NCBI GenBank assembly: GCA_036172665.1
Contig: CM069873.1
Location: forward strand, 50,219,909 to 50,283,908
Direction of reading: 5' to 3'
DNA: 64,000 bases
Source: Prosopocoilus inquinatus
Taxonomy: Eukaryota; Arthropoda; Insecta; Coleoptera; Lucanidae
Part shown: piece by piece, positions 9,971-18,753 of the stretch
How positions within the stretch are numbered: position 1 is the first letter of the stretch
How the letters are laid out: every line of letters begins with the position of its first letter
Position numbers and translations under genes: made by a program
Notes under the pieces: model-generated
The model's input: the letters and a program-made list of their open reading frames with translations, nothing else
Database searches by the model: none
What the model was told of the DNA's origin: nothing

Positions 9971-9983
9971 TATTGAGGGGGAG
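9971..9983 (+). promoter_or_regulatory. Copia-A polypurine tract
   Basis: TTGAGGGGGAG stands directly before the 3' LTR, the expected primer for plus-strand synthesis. Confidence 0.8.
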
Positions 9984-10203
9984 TGTTGACAATATAACAA
10001 TAATAATATTTCTTGTTTCATCATCTTTTATATTGGTACCACTAAAGAGACCAATAAGAGCGGTAACAAGTCGCCATGTTGAATTATGCACGTTGTTTCG
10101 TGTAATAAGTAGTTTAATGTTTGTACCGATATAAGTACTAATTAAAGACTGTAACCGTATTTTAAAGTGTTTGCATTGCATCCCATAACCACACTGCGCA
10201 ACA
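9984..10203 (+). repeat. Copia-A 3' LTR (full length, 220 bp)
   Basis: TGTTG...CAACA. It retains the 80 bp missing from the 5' LTR. It is followed by TSD GTTTG at 10204-10208, then by the remainder of the Harbinger-1 intron. Confidence 0.93.
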
Positions 10204-11236
10204 GTTTGTATATGGATCAAAATTGTAGGTTATGAGAGCACTTGCTGATCTTAGACCATAATATATTAGAATAGGTGAAACGCAAAAGGAACGAACAATT
10301 ATACAGAGAGAATTTTATTCTATTGCTAAATTCCCACGAGTTCTCGGTGCTGTAGACTGCACGCATATTAAAATCAAATCACCTGGTATATTATTATTAC
10401 ACAAACTTGTATGAAAATTTTAAAAACTATGTTATTTAGGAGGACCAAATGCAGAAATATTTAGGAATAGGAAAAATTTTTTCTCAATAAATGTCCAAAC
10501 AGTTTCTAATAGTAATTTGGAAATAATGGATATTGTTGCACGGTGGCCCGGTTCTACACATGACTCAAGTATTTAGAAATTCAGCAATCTGTAGAAAATT
10601 TGAGAATGGGGAAATGGGAACATCAGTGCTGGTAGGAGATGCTGGGTATGCAGTGAAGAATTATTTATTAACACCATTAGGAAATGTTAACACACCTGGT
10701 GAAAATGTATATAATGAGGCCATTGTACGCACAAGAAATCCTGTGAAGAGATCATACGGACTGTGGAAACGACGATTTCCAATTCTAAGTAATGGCATTA
10801 ATTTAAGTCTACCGAAGGTAGTGGGTAATAGTGGCAACAGCTGTATTACATAATATAGCTGTGAGATGTAATGAAAAAGACCCGCCAGACTTAAGTGAAG
10901 ACGAAGAAAGAGCATTTGAAGCAGCTAATAATGTTCCTCAACAAGAGATTCCAAACGAAAATAATAATAATGTAATTAGAAATCAGTTGATCGAATATTT
11001 TTCCAATCTGTAGGATATTGTAAATTACTGTAAATCTTAATGCAATACTTTCCTCATTAAAAACCTAAGAAGCTACATTATTAAACTTATTATTAACTAT
11101 GAAGAAGTAGGCAGTACAAGCGTTCAATTCTCCAAACAGCTTTTGTATTTCTAATAGTGATTCCATTAATTAATAAATGGCAGAACATATTTTTAATAAA
11201 TATTGAAAATAAAATTGCAAACTTTTTAACAAACTT

Positions 11237-12325
11237 TTATTCTCTATTATCTGTACATCTAAAAATCCCGTTTTTTTCTATTTCTAACTGATGTTTTTCT
11301 TTTAAACTTTGCATTTTAAAATTATGTTCTTCTTCGCAGTGTTTCATTTTCAGGTTGTGCTCTTCTTTGAGCTGTGCTAACATTAATTCGTGGATTTCTC
11401 TCTTGTGTTGCTGGTCAGCCTTTATGCTTTCAATTTTGAGTTTTGCTCCGTCAATTTTCACATCTGCCAGATCAGACCATTTTTTATTAGTCATGCACCC
11501 TGTTACCTTTTCTATAAGAACAGAAAAAAAGACTAAATAAGTAAAGATGTAAATTGACATGCATTATATATTGTCATTAACGTTTTTGAAACATTACTTT
11601 TTTTCGCACTGATCTGTAGTTGTTTGGATGGTCCCGCCTTCAGCATTTGTGGAGTTTAGGCCTCCCAATTAATCGCTTAATTTTGCATTTTATCTGAAAC
11701 ACATTCACCTGGTCAGTTTACATTCAGCTTAATCAAAATTATTTCAGTAAATTATATAGATACCTTGTGAAGATGGTGTACTCAGTGGTGTGCCGTTTCT
11801 GGCAATGTGATGAACTGAACTGTTCTGTGCATCCACATTTTCTTCTGAATCGATACAATCTTTTTCTTCCTCTGCAAAATAAAAGATTTAAGCTGAATAC
11901 ATTTTACTAAAACAGAACATACCTGCTGGTTGTAAATCACTGTCACATTCTGACGGTAGCCCTGTCCGACGTTCGCCTAAAATGTCATTGACAATAGCAT
12001 CTGTAGCAGTTTCCTGTGATGGTTGCCTTGGGCCTCCGTCTGTACCTTTACAGTATTTTTTGTCAGCTGCATAATTTTTTACTGCATTACGTTTTATATT
12101 TGTCCATTTCTCTTTTAAAACCTTGGCCGATCGGTAGATGTTTTCTTGAGACACTGCATTAAATTTTGTTTGCAAAGCAATCCATGCGCCTGCCTTCTGT
12201 TTGTGTGAACAAACTCCAGTTTGTTTTGATTCCAAAACGTGCCGGGTTTCATTTACTGAATAAATTAATAAATTGATTTCAGCATGGCTGAAATTTTTAG
12301 AACGTGCTACTTTGTCCTTATTCAT
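11237..12325 (-). CDS. Harbinger-1 Myb/SANT-like DNA-binding protein, three exons
   Basis: Exons 12325-11923, 11871-11764 and 11511-11237, all with GT-AG borders, sum to 786 nt (261 residues plus stop). Exon 1 has a helix-rich Myb/SANT-like domain: FSHAEINLLIYSV near the start, then WIALQTKFN and KEKWTNIKR. The middle is acidic and Ser/Thr-rich. Exon 3 is a long charged coiled coil (repeats like LKEEHNLKMKHCEEEHN). Such proteins in PIF/Harbinger elements bind the transposon ends and bring the transposase into the nucleus. The gene is convergent with the transposase. It is intact although the transposase is dead, so it could still act in trans on relatives. Confidence 0.8.
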
Positions 12326-12426
12326 ATTTCACCGCAAAAAACAAAAATAGAACTATCCCAAACGCACACTATAAAGTGAGGTTATGCCTTGTACGCTTGA
12401 AACGTTAACTGGCGTATGCTCGTCTA

Positions 12427-12586
12427 ATACCGGTTAACTCGATAACCGAGGTCTCAGACATCGGTTAAGACTTTCGGTTATTTTAACCGCGATTAACGTT
12501 TAACCACGTACTGAAATACCACTAACCAAGCAATCGAAAGGTAACCGAAAATATTTCTGGTTAACCACGAACCGAAATACCGACCC
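12427..12586. repeat. Harbinger-1 right subterminal repeat block and end
   Basis: A dense set of short motifs in both orientations: CGGTTA/TAACCG and GGTTA/TAACC occur many times in 160 bp, with two copies of ACCACG-ACTGAAATACC/ACCGAAATACC. Such clusters near transposon ends are usually transposase-binding sites. The element ends in ACCGACCC at 12586, followed by TTA. Confidence 0.55.
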
Positions 12587-12589
12587 TTA

Positions 12590-13140
12590 ATGTTTTATTA
12601 GTTACGAGGTCAGAAAAGATTCCTCTTTTTCAGTGGCAAATACTACCTTAGCTCCAATCTGCAGCAATTAAACCTTGATATTAACATACACTTAGAACCT
12701 TGATTAACAATAATTTTGTTTCAACTGCCACGACCTGCTTCCCTGCAATTTATGAATTTTTTTCTGTTGCCTTGCGCTCCGTAAAATACTCGTAAAATAT
12801 TACTGTCAAATTCACAACATTGACCATAGTAACCGTAACAAGTTATTAATTTTTTTTTCAATCACAAATTAACTTTAAGTTAACATTAACCTTCAATTTG
12901 TTGCCCTGGAAACAATTGTCTTCGTACCTATTATCATGGAAATAAAGCAAGAGCTAGGGTTAAGGGTTAACCTGTGATAGAAAAACCGGGTCTAAAGCTA
13001 GAGGCGATTTTTCGCGACATACTTTTTTAGAGGTAACACATACCATTGTGTTTTCGCGACAAATAGGTATGTTAGGGGAATATCTTAAAACGTCATTCAT
13101 GACGTCGTTATTAGATACTACAACATACCTGCCTTTCGAG
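12590..13140. other. Intergenic, nothing recognised
   Basis: AT-rich sequence with no credible reading frame. A weak duplication of a CGCGACA-containing phrase occurs at about 13011 and 13056. Confidence 0.4.
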
Positions 13141-13145
13141 CCGGG

Positions 13146-13901
13146 TATGTTACGGGGAGCGTTTCGTTTGCGCGCTCATACGCTCCAAGCGCTTACGCTT
13201 ACAAGCGCTATTTTCTGCTGTTTCCTTTGGCGCTTAGTCGCATCGGGCGTTATAAACAAAAGTGTTTCTTTTGGCTATTGTGTGCGTAATAAATTCATAA
13301 CCTTTACAACTTGTGCGGTCCTGCAGTACTACAATTAATTATCGTTCTAAAGACCAACGCCATTTAAAATATGCATAGTTATATTTCACAAAAAAATGAA
13401 TAACAACAATATTTCAAAAGTAAATTTTGCAAACCTTTCGCTTGCAGAAAATTAAAATTTTAGGCAGAACTGTACCAGTTTAAGTTTTATATCATTTGAT
13501 CAATAATGGATATACAAGACAGGATCATTAGAACATATGGACACCTAAAATATCTGCTTGTCAATATTTTGAAACAAAAATGTAGTATGTGAGAAATAAA
13601 GTGCACAGTTTTTTAAAAATCTGCCACATAAAATCAGTTTCTATTATAACCATGAAAATTAACTTCATTAGTGAAATGTGTAACGATGATCAGCTGATTC
13701 CCTCATACGTTCCATTTGTGGCATAAGCGCCATTAAGCGCTCACGCTTTTGCTGCCCTACCTCGATGGAATAAGCGATTGTGAGCACAGGCTATGACGTC
13801 ACAATGACGTTTCCATATCGTCACCTAGTGCTTTGTGAGCGTTTGCAAAGCCAGAAGGAACAGGTTAAGCAATGCTTACAAGCGCTCAAAGCGTATAAGT
13901 G
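13146..13901. mobile_element. MITE-like repeat with clustered AGCGCTT motifs in inverted ends
   Basis: The left part (13160-13250) and the right part (13720-13897, reverse complemented) share an ATACGCTnnnAGCGCTT phrase, with multiple further AAGCGC/GCGCTT copies. There is no coding capacity. This resembles a non-autonomous DNA transposon with subterminal repeats. The ends are not sharply defined and no target duplication was found; the right end abuts the Polinton end. Confidence 0.4.
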
Positions 13902-13907
13902 AGTAGT

Positions 13908-13997
13908 AGGAATAGGCCGATTCTGGAACCTCCTCCGACCTTGACCAATAAAATTCAAGGTCAAGGTCGGAGGAGGTTCCAGAATCGGCCTATTCCT
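13908..13997. repeat. Left Polinton terminal hairpin (39-bp perfect arms, 12-nt loop)
   Basis: Arms 13908-13946 and 13959-13997 are perfect reverse complements, with loop AATAAAATTCAA between. The right end has the same structure at 41927-42016 with one base changed in the loop. Each arm contains ACCTTGACC/GGTCAAGGT. Confidence 0.93.
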
Positions 13998-14026
13998 GAC
14001 GTGACCCCACCAGGAGCTTCAAGGTC

Positions 14027-14462
14027 AAGGTCATGACCTTGAGGTGACCTTGAAATGACCTCGAGGTGACCTTGAAATGACCTTGAGGTGACTTTGAGAT
14101 GACCTTGAAATGACCTTGAGGTGACCTTGAAATGACCTTGAAATGACCTTGAGGTGACCTTGAAATGACCTCGAGATGACCTTGAGGTGACCTTGAAATG
14201 ACCTTGTAGTGACCTTGAAATGACCTTGTAGTGACCTTGAAATGGCCTTGAGGTGACCTTGAAATGACCTTGAGGTGACCTTGAAATGACCTCGAGGTGA
14301 CCTTGAGGTGACCTTGAAATGACCTCGAGGTGACCTTGAGGTGACCTTGAAATGACCTCGAGGTGACCTTGAAATGACCTTGAGGTGACCTTGAAATGAC
14401 CTCGAGGTGACCTTGAAATGACCGTGAGGTGACCTTGGGGTGACCTTGAGGCGACCTTGAAA
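14027..14462. repeat. 11-bp minisatellite (GACCTTGAGGT / GACCTTGAAAT)
   Basis: About 39 tandem units of 11 bp, mostly alternating GACCTTGAGGT and GACCTTGAAAT with scattered changes. Almost every junction creates TGACCTTGA, the reverse complement of TCAAGGTCA. It starts with the palindrome AAGGTCATGACCTT. It lies directly inside the left terminal hairpin. The long open minus-strand frame here is a by-product of the repeat lacking stops. Confidence 0.93.
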
Positions 14463-14558
14463 TCACTGAGGTGACCTCGTAACGGACCTTGAAGCGCGGT
14501 GACTCAAATGTAATTGTTTTGAAATAACCCTGACGCAACCTGTTATTGAATATGTACC

Positions 14559-14567
14559 TATTTAAGG
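14559..14567 (+). promoter_or_regulatory. Candidate TATA box of the Polinton PolB unit
   Basis: TATTTAAGG inside the left end resembles TATATAAGG at the right end (41518-41526, minus strand). It would have driven PolB before pogo (14620-18700) separated it from the ATG at 18754. Confidence 0.45.
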
Positions 14568-15153
14568 AGGTGTTTAATTTGATATCCGCAGACGACGGTT
14601 GACCCTCAGATTGAGTTTAGGGTCAAATAGCCAGTGAATGAACAAATAAGGCAATTTTTGATTTTCTGACCGCTGTAAGACATCACATTATTATTGCGAT
14701 AGTTATAAAATATAAAATAAGAAAGTTTTGACATTCAAAATTATAATGAACCAGATGAAATCATCTTAGCAATGTAACTTTTCTTACTTTTAACAATTTT
14801 TTCGTAAAGTGCTCAAAAACCCAGTGATTGAACAAGCCAACCCTTTAAATGAACAAAGAAAGACCAATGAATGAACACGAGATTTTATTTTAATTTAATT
14901 GGATGTTATAATTATCATTATAATTTGTGGGCTCCGATATCTTTTCCAGTACTTGTCTTCCTTTGTACCAAATTTGATCGGTGACTTTCGGCCACCTCCA
15001 AAGATTTCCTTTTATTTTTTCCATAACACTGATTTCATATTCCTGACTCTCCAAGTCAACATTTGTGATCAGTCCCGGATATTTTTTGTTTCGGTAAGAT
15101 ACAATTACATAGTTTCCAACGTCAAAACCTACAAATAATAATAAATAATATTT

Positions 15154-16022
15154 TCATAATGTTCTGAAATACATAGCCATACCCGTCTTTTCAACTTTAT
15201 TGTTTTCCTCAATTGTATTTGCATCAGCTTCTTCACTTTCTACTTCGACTATTACGTTTTTTTCCAATCTCTGTGTTTTCTTTTTATGACTACTTGGTAT
15301 TTCATCAACTTCAACTTCTACTCCCTCAAGTACTTGTGCAATACTTCCTGTTTCGTGTTTTGTCTGTGTTTTCAACGATCGTTTTTGTTTTCCCTTCTGA
15401 ATTTCCTTATTTTTCTTCTCAGCTACTGCTCTTTTCGAAATTTTTTCTAGTTTTCGTTTCTGTATCTTCTCTTCTTTGACTACTTTCTTTTGTTCTTGCT
15501 CTTTATGATATTCCACCCACTTATTCGACGTAATTGCGAATGGCATTTGTATATGAGAGTTGCGTTTTCTCTTTTTCAATTCGTCTTCTTGTTTTGGCCA
15601 ATGTAGGTGTTTCTCCCACAGTTTATTTACATCATTTTCACGTTTATCATTTACAATAATATTTGATATAATATTGATTCTCTTTTTATTGCATTCAGTT
15701 TCTAAAATTCTGTTCTCAACAATATCAAAAACCTTATCAACAATTATTTCTAGAAGTTCGGTGCACACAAGTTGTCTCTCAATGTCACAAGTCATGTCAG
15801 AGTTATCGTCAGCAGTAAACGGATTATTTTCTACTGTCAAAATTTCCGAAACAGGTTCATATACAATTCCGTCAATTTCCATAGGTAAATCATTTATGAA
15901 GGTGTCGGTGAAAAGTTCTGAATTTTCGGCATTAGTATCTAATACAGGAGCTAGGTTATTAGTTTCAATAAGTGTATTTTGTTCTCCTAAATTACTTTTA
16001 CAGAATTTCCAAAATAAGTATA
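15154..16022 (-). pseudogene. pogo transposase, C-terminal part
   Basis: This continues the transposase reading after the insertion. It contains an acidic stretch, WEKHLHWP, MPFAITSNKWVEYHKEQEQ, and a Lys-rich tail (KKRKRN, RKLEKISKR) that looks like nuclear-localisation signals, then an acidic end. The W..HL.WP...ITS.KW pattern is typical of the tail after the DDE domain in pogo/Tigger-like proteins. It is read with the upstream exon only if the insertion is removed. Confidence 0.75.
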
Positions 16023-16035
16023 TGTTGTTATTAAC
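16023..16035. other. 13-bp target-site duplication of the ribozyme insertion (left copy)
   Basis: TGTTGTTATTAAC at 16023-16035 is repeated at 16739-16751. Variable 10-15-bp duplications indicate target-primed reverse transcription rather than a DDE transposase. Taking out one copy plus the insert rejoins the pogo transposase. Confidence 0.88.
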
Positions 16036-16075
16036 AAAAATTTTGTGCAAATTGTTTTTGATTGCAGCGAGAACC

Positions 16076-16140
16076 TCGAGCAGCCTCTGGACAGCTGTTT
16101 CAGCCCTGCTTGGGGCTTCTTCAGCAGAGACGTAGCTCGA
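16076..16140 (-). ncRNA. Hammerhead ribozyme, type I, copy 1
   Basis: Minus strand, 5' to 3': outer stem I TCGAGC (16140-16135); inner stem I CTCTG (16129-16125); core CTGAAGA (16124-16118; U7 is a free position); stem II AGCCC, loop CAAGCA, GGGCT (16117-16102); core GAAA (16101-16098); tiny stem III around ACAGCTGT; cleavage triplet GTC (16092-16090); then CAGAG (16089-16085) and GCTCGA (16081-16076) closing stem I. Every conserved core base and all three stems are present. The cut is predicted between 16090 and 16089. Small palindromic stem III is typical of Penelope/retrozyme hammerheads, which act best as dimers. Confidence 0.88.
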
Positions 16141-16386
16141 CATTCCCGCTGCAAACAAAAACGACTTGCCCAATTTATTCGCATTTGCGATGTAAGAGTG
16201 ATGAACAGATAAAATAGCGACATCTTACTATCGCTTTTTGACCTGACATTGCAGTAGGGTGGACAAATTGAAGCGGGATTTGCTTCTAATAAGTTCCCCA
16301 TGCAAGGCGGCCATGCTTGCTGTCAAAGCATAATGAAAGATTTTAGAAAAATTTTGTGCAAATTGTTTTTGATTGCAGCGAGAACC

Positions 16387-16451
16387 TCGAGCAGCCTCTG
16401 GACAGCTGTTTCAGCCCTGCTTGGGGCTTCTTCAGCAGAGACGTAGCTCGA
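16387..16451 (-). ncRNA. Hammerhead ribozyme, type I, copy 2
   Basis: Same sequence as copy 1, 311 bp further on. The predicted cut lies between 16401 and 16400. Transcription from right to left across both copies would release a 311-nt unit with 2',3'-cyclic phosphate and 5'-OH ends, ready for ligation into a circle. Confidence 0.88.
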
Positions 16452-16751
16452 CATTCCCGCTGCAAACAAAAACGACTTGCCCAATTTATTCGCATTTGCG
16501 ATGTAAGAGTGATGAACAGATAAAATAGCGACATCTTACTATCGCTTTTTGACCTGACATTGCAGTAGGGTGGACAAATTGAAGCGGGATTTGCTTCTAA
16601 TAAAATCTTTCATTATGCTTTGACAGCAAGCATGGCCGCCTTGCATGGGGAACTTATTAGAAGCAAATCCCGCTTCAATTTGTCCACCCTACTGCAATGT
16701 CAGGTCAAAAAGCGATAGTAAGATGTCGCTATTTTATCTGTTGTTATTAAC

Positions 16752-18071
16752 GTTTTCTAAGTCATTATTGATAAATTCATCTTTGCCAAAATAATATTCC
16801 ATTACTTTTAGACACGATTTATAATCTTGAGTTGTTATTTCATTCATAGGTTCTTTTTGAAAAATTTCATTTCGTCTTGTGGATATACACTTGGAGAAGT
16901 CGACTGCGTCTGGATTTAATGGATAAAGCCCGCAAACTCTGAAACCGTTTATGATAGTATTTGGTTTGCAAGCTCTATCAAAAGCTTCTTTGAATAGAGG
17001 ACTGAAATTATGTCGCGTAATTGATGTAGATGTACGCTGTTTGTGCATTCTACAAACTGTTTTCCATTCTGATTTTAGAGGCCGAAAAATGCTGACATCG
17101 CAAGGCTGCAATATGTGTGTTGCATTTGGGTACAAACAGTAAAGGATAATTTTTTTCTCCACACAGAATTCATATAGTTCTAGATTGTAATGTGATTTAT
17201 GACCGTCTATAAAAAGGATGACTGGAAATGTAATACTCTTTTGGATGAGCCAAGGATAAAATAAATTTGCTACGTATTCAAAAAAAGTAGCGCTAGTCAT
17301 CCACCCAGAATCTGATCTTCCAATACCCCATCCTTCTGGTACAGAAAGACATAATTCTTTGGGAATCCTTTTATACGGAAAGACGATCATTGGCGGGACT
17401 GCAGAGCCATTTGCTGCATAATTGCAAAGGACGGTGATGGACTCTTTTTCGCTTCCACCTGCAATTTCATATAAATTTTTGAAGTTTTTTGACGGACGTA
17501 GGACCAAACTCGATTTCATGGAGGTTTTTACCCCTGTTTCATCAGCATTGAAAATACGAGAAGGATCAGTCATTATGTCTGACAAATTTTCGCTCTCCAA
17601 ATAGTTGGTCAATTCCAGAAACCATTGACGAATTGCCACTTCAGTGACAGAAGCACGAGATTTTGAAATGATTTCTGTATTTCGCTTAGAAATCTCGGGG
17701 TACCTTTGCATAAATAGTTTTAACCATTTATCTCCCGGTCGGTCATCGTTGAATTTATTTGGCCTAGGCGCACTTTTAAACACTCCTTGAACGGCGTCTT
17801 TAACTTCGTCCGAGTGCATTGGAAATCCCAATTTAGCTTTTGCCAAGATCCAGTTTGCCAATCTTTGTTCCTCTACATGCGTTAAGACGGGAGAAGGGCC
17901 CATCTTTCTCACATTTGGTACTTTCGCAGTTAATTTGTTATGCAAAGTAGATTTAGGGATCCCATATTTGGAAGACGCTTTGCTTAAAGTTATTATTCCA
18001 GCATTAATTTGGTTTAATGCTGTGGCCAATGTTTCTTCCGTGTAATTAAAGCGCGAGTATTTTTTATTCAT
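16752..18071 (-). pseudogene. pogo transposase, N-terminal HTH and DDE catalytic part
   Basis: Start chosen at 18071 (MNKKYSRFNYTEE), as the upstream extension enters the subterminal repeats. An N-terminal Psq-type HTH (about 10-55, YGIPKSTLHNKL) is followed by a CENP-B-like HTH region (RLANWILAKAKLGFP), then a DDE_1 domain with D177 (FNADETG), D289 (FIDGHKSH) and D325 (LQPCDVSIF), a DD35D spacing. It cuts at TA and pastes in the nucleus. The coding sequence is open up to the ribozyme insertion; the rest is at 15154-16022. Two inverted CCAGTAAATGAACA sites flank the region just upstream of the ATG. Confidence 0.85.
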
Positions 18072-18753
18072 CTGAAAAATAAGTATGCCTAGTTCACCAG
18101 TAAATGAACACCAATGAATAAACACTGTTCATTTACTGGCTTGCTCGCGTATATGATGAAATATTGTAATAGGAAATATTCGGTACTAATACAGCAAACA
18201 TTTAAAGTTGAATTTACCTTATTTCTCGTTTCTGCGCCAAATCCAGTAAATGAACACGCTGTTCATTCATTAGATTTTACGAAAATTTTCGAACCAGTAA
18301 TTGAACGCCTTTATATTTATTGAAACTATGTCGTTTGCATCACTTATTTAATTAAATATATTAAAGTCATGATTGTATTGATATATTATAAGAACAATTT
18401 GCAATTATTTTGAAAAATGTGAATATTACAAAACATATTCAGAGCACATGTCCTTACCTTAATACTATAATAAAATGACGTCGGAAGCAACTGGTGTCAA
18501 CATGTCTGCACAAGACCGATTTCATTGGTAGACAAAACACATTTGTAGTCTTGACAGTAAATAAGTAATATCGAAGAAATATTCATGCGTCATTAGAACA
18601 AGAGAAAGATACGGCTTTACTTAAGCTTTCCTTGTTTTTCACAAAAATATACGTCTCTGTTCATTCACTGGGTTGTGTTCACTTACTGGTCGACTGACCC
18701 TACCAACTTATTGAACGTAGTGAACGTGATAGTGCTTATTAAAATTATAAAAC

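Larger units (their letters stand above)
1208..10203 (+). mobile_element. Ty1/Copia LTR retrotransposon Copia-A, decayed, hosting Copia-B
   Basis: LTRs 1208-1347 and 9984-10203 begin TGTTG and end CAACA. The TSD is GTTTG. Internal order is PBS, gag, protease, integrase, RT, RNase H (Copia order, integrase before RT). Copia-B occupies 2299-6917 inside the gag zinc-knuckle region. Removing it and one AGGGG copy leaves about 4.4 kb. Defects: 80 bp missing from the 5' LTR, frameshifts in gag, in-frame TGA at 7238 and 8630, and deletion of the RT catalytic core near 9195. It cannot be autonomous. Confidence 0.95.
1038..11013 (+). pseudogene. Harbinger-1 DDE transposase (HARBI1-like), intron invaded by Copia-A
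   Basis: PIF/Harbinger transposases cut and paste DNA using a DDE site and need a Myb-like partner. The first recognisable exon (about 1053-1171) reads LTLRFFATGSF and VHKSTAG. A GT donor at 1172 and an AG at 10227-10228 restore the frame (NK then VMRALADLRP); without Copia-A the intron would be 56 bp. Exon two carries AVDCTH (first Asp), then a 3' exon starts near 10441 with GGPNAE, ARWPGS and the conserved VKRSYGLWKRRFP block. Defects: a stop replaces a residue just after LADLRP, a frameshift near 10575 (in HDSS), another break near 10820, and Lys where the family has the catalytic Glu. The N-terminal exon is missing. Confidence 0.8.
1038..12586. mobile_element. PIF/Harbinger DNA transposon (Harbinger-1), left end missing, split by Copia-A
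   Basis: The element holds two convergent genes: a transposase on the plus strand (1038-1171 plus 10229-11013) and a Myb/SANT-like accessory gene on the minus strand (12325-11237). The right end is placed at 12586, where a subterminal block rich in GGTTA/TAACC motifs ends in ACCGACCC followed by a candidate 3-bp target site TTA (12587-12589). No matching inverted terminus is found on the left, so that end is truncated at or near 1038. The transposase intron is the landing site of Copia-A. The 3-bp TWA target and two-gene design are family knowledge; the exact boundaries are inference. Confidence 0.7.
16036..16738 (-). mobile_element. Retrozyme / Penelope-type terminal-repeat insertion with two hammerhead ribozymes
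   Basis: 703 bp. Direct repeats 16036-16292 and 16347-16603 (257 bp, offset 311 bp) appear identical. 16604-16740 is the reverse complement of about 16206-16342, giving a tandem-plus-inverted structure. Each direct repeat encodes a complete type I hammerhead on the minus strand. Penelope-like elements have tandem and inverted terminal repeats with hammerheads, and animal retrozymes are about 300-bp tandem non-autonomous versions. There is no RT or GIY-YIG sequence inside, so it is non-autonomous or truncated. Confidence 0.85.
14620..18700 (-). mobile_element. pogo-like Tc1/mariner-superfamily transposon
   Basis: Flanked by TA (14618-14619 and 18701-18702). The inverted ends begin GGGTCA and converge on CCAGTRARTGAACA. 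One transposase gene lies on the minus strand, split by a ribozyme-bearing insertion at 16036-16738. Further copies of CCAGTGAATGAACA-like sites occur at about 14820, 14866, 18089-18135, 18241, 18262 and 18293. It sits between the Polinton PolB promoter and its start codon. Confidence 0.82.

Noticed and set aside
13908..13997. Helitron 3' hairpin
   Set aside because: Stem of 39 bp is far too long, no CTRR end, and the pair of inverted copies brackets Polinton genes.
14027..14462. CRISPR-like array
   Set aside because: Units are 11 bp with no spacers; a eukaryotic minisatellite.
13990..14538. 182-residue open frame made of a repeated SRSFQGHLKV-type unit
   Set aside because: It is a by-product of an 11-bp minisatellite that happens to lack stops; no start context, no family, and the other frames are open too.
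15560..16135. Long plus-strand frame over the pogo transposase tail and ribozyme
   Set aside because: It is antisense to a recognisable transposase and runs across the insertion boundary at 16036.
15987..16534. Duplicated minus-strand frames ending in SKTICTKF
   Set aside because: They are translations of the hammerhead-bearing repeats; the RNA structure explains the conservation.
16036..16738. Ordinary DNA-transposon MITE
   Set aside because: Direct rather than simple inverted ends, 13-bp duplication and ribozymes point to a retroelement origin.
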